Shown here in pieces: positions 1-5,234 of a DNA stretch of 5,392 nt (positions are counted from its first letter, which is position 1; each line of letters opens with the position of its first letter). The translations under genes and the position numbers were made by a program. Under the pieces are notes generated by a model, which worked only from the letters and a program-made list of their open reading frames with translations, did no database searches and was not told the origin of the DNA. The DNA is from Pseudomonadota bacterium (GTDB lineage: Bacteria; Pseudomonadota; Gammaproteobacteria; Steroidobacterales; Steroidobacteraceae). The stretch spans positions 1 to 5,392 of the forward strand of contig JAPTUI010000195.1 of NCBI GenBank assembly GCA_028067895.1, written 5' to 3'.

Positions 1-880
1 CATGAGTTGCGCACATGGAGAGGCAATTCCCAAAATTACCGATATTTGTTGCGGTCTCCCTCTGCGCCAGATTTGCGATGAACGCGTGGAAGGGGCCGGC
101 ACTGATTGTTGCCCCGCTCGGCGAGTGAGGTATACGCGCCGTGGTTCCGATCGCGCGCCGTCAGTCAGATCGCCAGTTTCAGACCTGCAGACCCCGGACA
201 TGCGAGAGTTCCCGCTCCTTGGGGTGACCACCGTGAGATCGAGCGCGTGTGTGCGGTGATCAACAGATCATTCGAATGCGCTCGGAGTCAGGAACCCTAG
301 CGGCCTCGATCTTCAGAACCCGTGCCGCCACCGCTCCTGCAGGTGCCGAACGCCTTGAAGCTGCGACCGTTACAACCCGCTGTCGCGTACGGCTGCGGCG
401 CTCGTCGTGCTCAGCCCACCCAAGGAGCCCCCCGCGGCAAGCTCAACTGATCGACTAGCGGAAGGCGCTGCGCCTGCGCGGCATGGCGAGTGCGCGGGAG
501 GAGGGCCTATCGACACGTAACCGAGTGGAGCAATAAACCCTCACGGCGCGGACACGGCGGAATCCCCGGTCCTGCACGTCGCGCCGATCGACATCACCCC
601 GCGGGACACGGATCGGATGCGGCCGCGGTGGCCGTGCCCGGGAGGTTGGCCTGCGTGGGATCGCCAGGGTGGTGATGCCATGCGCAACCCGCAGCTGCGG
701 CAGCCCCGGCATTCTCCGGCAGCAGCCGCCGGATCGAGCCCCGGGACCCGCAGAGATCGCGCAGGGCGGCTGCCCGCTCCCTCGAGATGCCCTCGCTGTC
801 GCCCGCCGCCGGCTCCGAAGGCCGCAGGCTGAGCGGCCCCGTGACCGCCGGACGATGGCGCGCGGACGGCCCTCGGACTG
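1..880. other. Gene-poor stretch left of the PEP-CTERM gene
   Basis: I see no convincing gene here. The open frames are short, overlap each other on both strands, begin without recognisable ribosome binding sites and give Arg/Pro/Ala/Ser-rich translations typical of GC-rich non-coding DNA. The only recognisable scrap is a minus-strand reading LGFLTPSAFE followed by a stop (268-300), which resembles the end of IS3-family transposases. I see no tRNA, CRISPR repeat or clear terminator. The most likely reading is intergenic DNA with decayed mobile-element sequence. Confidence 0.55.
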
Positions 881-1678
881 TCAGGTCTCGAGTGTAAGCG
901 CTGCCGCCCTGCGGCGACGGCCCAGCACCAAACCCAGTCCGAGCAAGCCAGTGCCGAACAGCGCAAGCGAGCCGGGTTCCGGAACGGTGCTCGAAACAAC
1001 AGGCGGAAGCGCGGTGACCGAGACATCGGTCAGCAGCGATATGGGCCGGAGGCCGAACGGCGTTCCCATGGCAAGGAAGGTCAGCGGCTCAGAGGTGCTG
1101 GACGCCACGAAGTCGCGGGACGCAGTCTGCCAACCGGTGAATCCACCGGACAAATTCTTCAGTGCAGTCAAGTCCTGGGTCTGCGAGCCCAGGGAAACCG
1201 CGAGGGAGTCAGTCGTCGGACCAGATTGGCTCTGCACCTGGGATCCCGCCCAGAGGAAGCTGACTTGATAGGTGCTGCCAATGGACAGTCCGTTCAGCAC
1301 CTGGCTGATGCTGGCCTGGAGTCCCGGTGTCTGTTCGCCATCAAGACCGACGAATGTGCCCGGACCCGCCGGGGGTGCGGTGACCTGCCACAGCTTCTCT
1401 TTGTTTGTGTAGCTGAACAGGCCTAATGCATTTTCCGTCACCGCGGCCGTCGCATTGGGATACCAGATGGCATATCCGTTGTTACCGAGCCAGCCGAAGA
1501 TGAACTGCTGAGGCAGGACGGAGGCCCGAGTACCGAATTGGGTGCTGCTGACAATGCCGCCTTCAACGGCGGAGAAATCACCGTTGGTGACCAGATTCGT
1601 GATGGGGGTCGCGAAGGCGGAGCCCGTCGCGCCACCGATCACCAGGCTCGTCGTCAATAGCGCCGTGCATAACCGCAT
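881..1678 (-). CDS. PEP-CTERM sorting domain protein (exported)
   Basis: A 265-residue secreted protein. Residues 1-23 form a Sec signal peptide: a short basic start, a hydrophobic core, and a likely cut after the AFA at residues 21-23. The mature part opens with LVTNGDFS (29-36), a common start of beta-sandwich PEP-CTERM/DUF642-like proteins. It continues with aromatic- and Gly-rich segments such as GWLGNNGYAIWYP (62-74), GLDGEQTPG (111-119) and ISQVLNGLSIGSTYQVSFLW (124-143), suggesting a jelly-roll, carbohydrate-binding-like fold. The C-terminus has the full sorting signal: VPEP at 232-235, a hydrophobic helix at about 237-253 and an RRRR cluster at 254-257. In the known system an exosortase (EpsH/XrtA type) removes this tail as the protein passes to the cell surface or matrix, usually in exopolysaccharide-producing bacteria. 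No exosortase is in the window, as is usual, because substrates are scattered. The ATG start is supported by AAGGAA at 1685-1690, six bases upstream. The specific function of the mature domain is unknown. Confidence 0.93.
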   Translation of the reverse strand: MRLCTALLTTSLVIGGATGSAFATPITNLVTNGDFSAVEGGIVSSTQFGTRASVLPQQFIFGWLGNNGYAIWYPNATAAVTENALGLFSYTNKEKLWQVTAPPAGPGTFVGLDGEQTPGLQASISQVLNGLSIGSTYQVSFLWAGSQVQSQSGPTTDSLAVSLGSQTQDLTALKNLSGGFTGWQTASRDFVASSTSEPLTFLAMGTPFGLRPISLLTDVSVTALPPVVSSTVPEPGSLALFGTGLLGLGLVLGRRRRAAALTLET

Positions 1679-1958
1679 GACAATTTCCTTCTTCTTGGTG
1701 TCGAAAGCAATCTCAAAGGCCGGCGAGTCGCTGCGAGAGCGAGCGCACCACCTTGGGATCCCGTAACCCAGTCAGCGACCCGTAGGGTTCGCGAGACGGT
1801 TCGCACACTACATACGTGGGACCGGGCCCGAAGGTTACAGATCCCGGTGACACCGGGGGGCGCTGCAGCGCGAGGGCCGGTGATTCGAGCGCCCGGAGGC
1901 GATCGGGCGCGGTTTTCTCGCCGAGTGCACCCGGCTTTCGCCCTCGAGTTCGGCAAGG
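1679..1958. other. Upstream region of the PEP-CTERM gene
   Basis: About 280 bp between the PEP-CTERM start and the transposase relic, with no supported gene. It contains the ribosome binding site AAGGAA (minus, 1685-1690), the perfect palindrome at 1843-1857, and an imperfect 16-bp palindrome with a GTGCAC core at 1920-1935. On the minus strand at 1707-1721 there is a GG-N11-GC arrangement ending in TTGCTTT that loosely recalls a sigma-54 promoter, but the spacing is one base too long. The promoter of the gene should lie in this stretch; I cannot place it firmly. Confidence 0.5.
1843..1857. promoter_or_regulatory. 15-bp perfect palindrome, operator-like
   Basis: CCCGGTG-A-CACCGGG has two perfect 7-bp arms around a single central base, about 165 bp upstream of the PEP-CTERM start. 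The symmetry suits a dimeric regulator or a short cruciform. The one-base centre rules out an RNA hairpin that uses all seven pairs. I do not recognise it as the site of a named regulator. In GC-rich DNA some palindromes occur by chance, so the function is inferred only from shape and position. Confidence 0.3.
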
Positions 1959-2213
1959 TCAGTGCAGGGGCGATTTAGTCCAGCAGTCCGCATCATTTCC
2001 CGATTTCAATTTTACGCCAGATTGTTTAAGAACGCAACCGCCAGCTGGGACGGTGCTGAAATCGGCAAACTCATCGGGCGTCGGTAACCGCACGGCCTTG
2101 TTGCGCGCGTTGCTGAGGATGTGGATCAGCGGATTGACCGAATTTGCCTTGCACGACTCAACAGGTGAATAGTAGATCGCCGCTGCGTGCCCGGCGCGTT
2201 CGGCTTCACTCAC
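1959..2213 (-). pseudogene. IS66-family transposase, C-terminal relic
   Basis: The translated frame (84 residues from a GTG at 2213, probably not a real start) matches what I know of the extreme C-terminus of IS66-type transposases. GHAAAIYYSPVESCKAN (residues 8-24) corresponds to the family's 'G..AA.lYSLieTck.N' helix, followed by NP (27-28) and then LSNARNKAVRLPTPDEF (33-49). Compared with the usual pattern, a few residues seem to be missing between NPL and ILSNARN. After DEF the reading runs on for 35 unrelated residues. A TGA stop at 2223-2225 cuts the frame just upstream, and the catalytic DDE core is absent, so this is a remnant of at most about 160 bp of true homology (roughly 2067-2222). 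It marks a past insertion between the PEP-CTERM gene and the Imm5-like gene. Identification rests on remembered family patterns, not on a search. Confidence 0.65.
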
Positions 2214-2248
2214 GGTGGCGGCTCAATTGCATAGGCCAAAGCACATGC

Positions 2249-2263
2249 CTGACAGTGTGTCAG
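2249..2263. repeat. Inverted repeat CTGACA-GTG-TGTCAG
   Basis: Two perfect 6-bp arms separated by three bases, starting 35 bp to the right of the transposase relic. It is followed directly by TTCAATTCAGCCGGACACC (2264-2282), which has the feel of an IS21-type terminal region, although I could not match it to a named element. It could be an IS-end binding site or an operator. Confidence 0.3.
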
Positions 2264-2320
2264 TTCAATTCAGCCGGACACCGTGACGAACATTGTGGAG
2301 AGGAATCGCCAAATACCTGG

Positions 2321-2388
2321 TCCATGGTGTGAGCATGGCGGAATCCCGTGTGCCGATCACTCGAAGTCAGGCCACGATCCATGGTGTG
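2321..2388. repeat. 11-bp direct repeat pair TCCATGGTGTG
   Basis: The same 11 bases occur at 2321-2331 and 2378-2388, with start positions 57 bp apart, in the non-coding zone beside the IS66 relic. A repeat of this length within such a short span is unlikely by chance but carries no recognisable identity. Possible explanations are repeated transposase-binding motifs at an IS end or a target-site duplication of a lost small element. Confidence 0.3.
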
Positions 2389-2641
2389 TCGTCTGGCAAA
2401 AATTTTGATGAGTTCTCTACCGGCCGCGAGGTGTCGTTTGGTGAAGTGTCTAATGACTCATTCGCCTGGTGATTTCTTTACGTAATGCCGATCATCGGTT
2501 CGATATCCCTCACGCAGGCGGGGATGACTGTTCGGCATAAAATGCGCTCCAACGATGGGCTGACTTCGGGGATCCCGGAGGGGCAATTCGGATCATGCGG
2601 TAGAATCCGTGCATCATTGACGCTGCGGACGGGGCGCGAGA

Positions 2642-3262
2642 GTGCCGCTGAAATTCTCACGAGCTGTTGAAGTGTGCCGCGCGTCCCTGCTGGCGACGGG
2701 TCGTATACCGCTGCCCGAGCGTGAGGCGCTGGTACTCGCGCTCTATGCGAACACCGATTCGATCGCAGCGCGACGTCTGGGACAGATTCGGCATGTGGCG
2801 CTGGATACTCTGGCCGTTCGGAAAGTACTGCCGTTGTGGCATGAAGTGTTTCCAGATGACGATGGGCCGGAGGAGTTGCTGCGTCTGTCGCGCGCCTACT
2901 TGGCGGGGGACGGTGAAGCTGCGTCTTTGCGACGAAAGCGAGACGATAACTGGGTGGACTGGGTGGAAAACAGAGCCTATGAGGATGGGCAGTGGGCCGC
3001 CATGTTCGTCGCAGCGGCGAGCGCCGCCGTGGTCACCACTGCGCTCATCGACGATCTGCCGGATCCAGCAGATACGCGTGATGACATGGAATACGATGCA
3101 GACAGTCTGACTGCAGCGGCGCAGGCGTCATACGCAGCCGCCGGGGGCATGCCGCACCAGAAGAACCTCAAGCCAGGAGAGCCGGCGGCATTCTGGGAAT
3201 GGTGGCTCACTGAGGCGCTCCCCAGAGTCGCTGTTCTCGATGAGTCGTGGTGTCGCGGTTGA
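2642..3262 (+). CDS. Imm5-like putative immunity protein
   Basis: A 206-residue soluble protein without signal peptide, predicted mostly alpha-helical, acidic in its C-terminal half and rich in Trp. Features that recall the Imm5 family are RKVLPLWHEVFPDDDGPEELL (within 60-80), the DDNWVDWVEN segment (101-110), a central Ala-rich helix (119-135) followed by an Asp-rich stretch (137-154), and FWEWWLTEALP (184-194) near the end. Imm5 proteins are known as predicted immunity partners of nuclease-type polymorphic toxins and usually sit immediately downstream of the toxin gene. Here no toxin gene is adjacent: upstream is transposon debris, downstream the racemase operon. It would therefore be an orphan immunity gene if the assignment holds. 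The start is GTG, the first possible one after an in-frame TGA at 2618-2620, with only a weak GGGG/GCGAG ribosome binding region. A second GTG at 2672 is possible. Codon usage and consistent composition support a real gene; the family assignment is from pattern memory. Confidence 0.72.
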   Translation: MPLKFSRAVEVCRASLLATGRIPLPEREALVLALYANTDSIAARRLGQIRHVALDTLAVRKVLPLWHEVFPDDDGPEELLRLSRAYLAGDGEAASLRRKRDDNWVDWVENRAYEDGQWAAMFVAAASAAVVTTALIDDLPDPADTRDDMEYDADSLTAAAQASYAAAGGMPHQKNLKPGEPAAFWEWWLTEALPRVAVLDESWCRG

Positions 3263-3265
3263 AAA

Positions 3266-3284
3266 GCGGCCCTGCCGCGCGGCA
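3266..3284 (+). terminator. Possible hairpin terminator after the Imm5-like gene
   Basis: GCGGC-CCT-GCCGC (3266-3278) forms a five-pair stem with a three-base loop, starting four bases after the stop codon. The alternative pairing TGCCGC-GCGGCA (3273-3284) overlaps it. No T-run follows, so it is not a canonical intrinsic terminator. It may only stabilise the 3' end. Confidence 0.3.
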
Positions 3285-3347
3285 TCCTCAGCCCGCGTCC
3301 TCTCCTCTCAGGCCGGGAAACGTCAGGCGGGTCAGCCTGCCTCTCGA

Positions 3348-3360
3348 ACCCGAGTCGGGT
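3348..3360. promoter_or_regulatory. 13-bp perfect palindrome upstream of the racemase operon
   Basis: ACCCGA-G-TCGGGT has perfect 6-bp arms around one base, about 165 bp before the racemase start. Together with the nearby CAGGC-N6-GCCTG inverted repeat (3324-3339) it could be an operator for a dimeric regulator. No regulator gene is present in the window and the motif is not one I recognise. Confidence 0.28.
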
Positions 3361-3524
3361 CTGCCGTGATGGGGTGAGAATGGGGTAGCCGAGAGCGTGC
3401 GAGCGTGTGCGGTCCGCCTCAGCGGCCGCGATTCGGTCAAAAGGACGGAGACTGGGCCACGGCCAACGAGACGGAAGAGACGCCACCATGGCGCGTGACG
3501 TGAGAGCGGCACTGGAGCAATACG

Positions 3525-4226
3525 ATGCGTACGATAGGTTTAATCGGTGGAATGAGCTGGGAGTCGACGGTCACCTATTACCGGGTGATCAACGAGGAGG
3601 TGCAGCGCAGGCTCGGTGGGCAGCACAATGCCAAGTCGCTCCTCTATACCGTAGATTTCGAGGAGATTTCGGCCTGCCAGACGGAAGACCGCTGGGAGGA
3701 TGCGGCGCAGTTGCTCGGCGGAGCGGCGCGGAAGCTGGTGCAGGGTGGGGCCCAGGTGCTGCTGTTGTGCACCAATACGATGCACAAGGTCGCTGCGGAG
3801 ATCGAACGGGCGGCCGCGGGGGCGCAGTTCATTCACATCGTCGATCCGACGGCGGCACAGGTTCGTCGGCTCGGGCTCTCGACGGTCGCGCTGCTCGGCA
3901 CCCGCTTCACGATGGAGCAGGCGTTTTATCGCGGCCGGCTGGAGGAGCGGGGCGTGCGGACCGTGATTCCGCAGGAAGCCGAACGCAAGGCCGTGCACCG
4001 CATCATTTACGAAGAGCTGTGCCGCGGCCGCATCGCCGAGCCGTCCCGCCAGGTGCTGCGGGCCATCGTCGAGTCCCTGCAGCGCGAGGGGGCACAGGGT
4101 GTCGTGCTCGGCTGTACGGAACTCGGGCTGTTGCTCGGCGAGGGCGATGTGCCCATTCCCGTGTTCGATACGGCGAAGCTGCATGCACTGGCGGCCGTGG
4201 ATGCGGCGCTCGGCGAGACCCCGTGA
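3525..4226 (+). CDS. Aspartate/glutamate racemase family protein (YgeA-like)
   Basis: A 233-residue cytoplasmic, cofactor-independent racemase of the Asp/Glu/hydantoin racemase superfamily. The length matches the YgeA/aspartate racemase group (about 230). It begins with the signature MRTIGLIGGMSWEST (1-15), whose Gly-rich loop helps bind the substrate carboxylates. Both catalytic cysteines are present: Cys82 in LLLCTNTMH (79-87) and Cys197 in VVLGCTELGLL (193-203). In the family these two thiols remove and return the alpha proton on opposite faces of the amino acid. Other family blocks are IVDPT (105-109), VALLGTRFTM (121-130) and VPIPVFDTAKLHA (209-221). The ATG is the first start after an in-frame TGA at 3501-3503, and GGAG at 3514-3517 lies seven bases upstream. 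The stop overlaps the start of the reductase gene, so the two are translationally coupled. Substrate cannot be fixed from sequence: aspartate, glutamate, or the broader range known for YgeA (for example homoserine) are possible. Confidence 0.95.
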   Translation: MRTIGLIGGMSWESTVTYYRVINEEVQRRLGGQHNAKSLLYTVDFEEISACQTEDRWEDAAQLLGGAARKLVQGGAQVLLLCTNTMHKVAAEIERAAAGAQFIHIVDPTAAQVRRLGLSTVALLGTRFTMEQAFYRGRLEERGVRTVIPQEAERKAVHRIIYEELCRGRIAEPSRQVLRAIVESLQREGAQGVVLGCTELGLLLGEGDVPIPVFDTAKLHALAAVDAALGETP

Positions 4227-5203
4227 TGCGCGCGCAGTTTGCGATCCTCGGGCCCGGGGCCCTGGGATCGATCCTGGCTGCACATTTGGCGAGGGCCGGG
4301 CATACCGTGATCGTGCTGGCGCGTGGCGAGCGCGCCCGGCACATCGAGCGCGAGGGGCTGCGCATCACCGGACTCAGCGAACTCACCGTTCCGGTCACGG
4401 TGCTCACCGATCCGGCGCGACTCGAGGCGGCCGAGTGCCTGATCGTGGCGACCAAGACCCCTGGCACGCAAGCGGCCCTGGAGTCGCTGCGCCATGTGCG
4501 CGTAGGTCATGCGTTCTCGGTGCAGAACGGCATACTGAAGAACGAGCTGCTCTCGGCGGTCTTCGGTGCCGCGCGAATCTTCGGCGCGCTCGCCAACACC
4601 AGCGGGGAGCTGCTTCAGAGCGGTGAGGTGCTCTTCACGCGCAACGTCAATCTGCTGCTCGGGGAGCTCGGCGGGCAGGAGAGCGAGCGGGCTCGAGCGC
4701 TCGCGGCGACCATTGACGCCGCGGGGGTTCGCGCGAGCGCCGTGCCGCGGATCTTGAGCTGGGAGTGGAGCAAATTCGTCGCCTGGCTGCCGCTGATGAG
4801 CCTTGCGGTCACCACCCGCGCGCCGACCTGGCAGTACCTGAGTGACCCGGGCAGCGCCGGGGTGCTCGTGCGCATGGCCCGCGAGGCGGTACGACTGGCG
4901 CGCGCATGCCACGTCGAGCTGCTCCCCGAGGGCGCAATCCTGCCGCTGCAGGCGATCCTCGCCGGGACGGAGGGCGAGGCGGTCGAGTCGGTTCGGGCCG
5001 CGGGCGCCCAGTTTGCCGCTGAGGCGCCCGGGCACCGCATGTCGGCGCTGCAGGATCTGGAGGCGGGCCGGGCGCTCGAGGTCGAGGAGACCTTCGGCGA
5101 CGCGGTCTCCAAGGCGCACCGGGCAGGCCTCGAGGTGCCGCTGCTCGAGGCGCTTTATCACCTCGTGGCCGCGATCGACCGGACGCGTTCCGCCCGGCGG
5201 TGA
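4226..5203 (+). CDS. Ketopantoate reductase (PanE/ApbA) family oxidoreductase
   Basis: A 325-residue NAD(P)H-dependent 2-oxoacid reductase of the 6-phosphogluconate dehydrogenase-like fold. The N-terminal Rossmann domain has GPGALG (9-14) after strand FAIL, with LARGERARHIEREGLRI (31-47) following the second strand; the Arg residues there suit NADPH. IVATKTPGT (73-81) and VQNG (99-102) are family blocks, Asn101 matching E. coli PanE Asn98. The C-terminal helical domain keeps Lys183 (for Lys176), Ser273 (Ser244) and Glu285 (Glu256), with the 12-residue Ser-Glu spacing retained. However, Trp187 and Met191 stand where PanE has Asn180 and Asn184, which contact the substrate. I therefore infer a different 2-oxoacid substrate rather than ketopantoate. 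The ATG overlaps the racemase stop as TGATG; a GTG one codon earlier (4223) is an alternative. The upstream open frame (3407-4225) is a shadow of the racemase gene, not an N-terminal extension. Confidence 0.92.
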   Translation: MRAQFAILGPGALGSILAAHLARAGHTVIVLARGERARHIEREGLRITGLSELTVPVTVLTDPARLEAAECLIVATKTPGTQAALESLRHVRVGHAFSVQNGILKNELLSAVFGAARIFGALANTSGELLQSGEVLFTRNVNLLLGELGGQESERARALAATIDAAGVRASAVPRILSWEWSKFVAWLPLMSLAVTTRAPTWQYLSDPGSAGVLVRMAREAVRLARACHVELLPEGAILPLQAILAGTEGEAVESVRAAGAQFAAEAPGHRMSALQDLEAGRALEVEETFGDAVSKAHRAGLEVPLLEALYHLVAAIDRTRSARR

Positions 5204-5204
5204 G

Positions 5205-5218
5205 CCGCGGGGCCGCGG
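5205..5218. terminator. GC-rich hairpin between convergent genes
   Basis: CCGCG-GGGC-CGCGG forms a five-pair, all-GC stem with a four-base loop, starting two bases after the reductase stop in the 31-bp gap between convergent stops (5203 and 5235). There is no T-tract on either side. A bidirectional weak terminator is plausible from position but not proven. Confidence 0.35.
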
Positions 5219-5234
5219 GACGGACTCGAGGGGA

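Larger units (their letters stand above)
2223..2641. other. Non-coding stretch with short repeats, probable mobile-element debris
   Basis: About 420 bp with no supported gene, lying between the IS66 relic and the Imm5-like gene. It has the palindrome CTGACA-GTG-TGTCAG (2249-2263), an 11-bp direct repeat TCCATGGTGTG (2321-2331 and 2378-2388) and a small inverted repeat CCGAT-C-ATCGG (2488-2498). Its base composition is visibly more AT-rich in places (for example around 2398-2408) than the coding right half. The mix of repeats next to a transposase relic suggests insertion-sequence ends. A TAGAAT at 2601-2606 could be the -10 box of the downstream gene, but no matching -35 is visible. Confidence 0.45.
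3263..3524. other. Intergenic region upstream of the racemase operon
   Basis: 262 bp without a supported gene. It contains a hairpin just after the Imm5-like stop (3266-3278), an inverted repeat CAGGC-N6-GCCTG (3324-3339), a perfect 13-bp palindrome (3348-3360) and, at the end, the GGAG ribosome binding site of the racemase (3514-3517). The promoter of the racemase operon should lie here, but no clear -35/-10 pair stands out. Confidence 0.5.

Noticed and set aside
1..16. A possible minus-strand ATG at 14-16 starting a gene that leaves the window to the left.
   Set aside because: Only five codons are visible and there is no clear ribosome binding site upstream.
541..1026. A 161-codon minus-strand frame running into the PEP-CTERM gene.
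   Set aside because: It overlaps the C-terminal coding part of the PEP-CTERM gene in another frame, is low in complexity and has no recognisable motif.
1720..1830. Cyclic-di-GMP-I (GEMM) riboswitch upstream of the PEP-CTERM gene, suggested by ACGGGTC and CTGGGTTACGG on the minus strand.
   Set aside because: The hallmark GACGCAAAGCC segment and the GAAA-loop stem are missing and the element would be far too short.
2258..2456. An open minus-strand stretch of about 66 codons without an early start.
   Set aside because: Its translation matches no family I know, it has no start at the beginning or ribosome binding site, and it spans the repeat-rich debris.
2595..2612. A TAGAAT -10-like box (2601-2606) before the Imm5-like gene.
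   Set aside because: No -35 hexamer is found at a suitable spacing; it was not listed as a promoter.
3330..3370. A tRNA T-arm-like GGGTTCGAGAGG on the minus strand.
   Set aside because: The five-base stem does not pair and no acceptor, D or anticodon arm can be built around it.
3407..4225. A long open reading upstream of and in frame with the reductase, which would give a 598-residue protein.
   Set aside because: It overlaps the racemase gene in another frame, its translation is Arg/Gly/Ala-rich with no domain, and the reductase has a canonical N-terminus at 4226.
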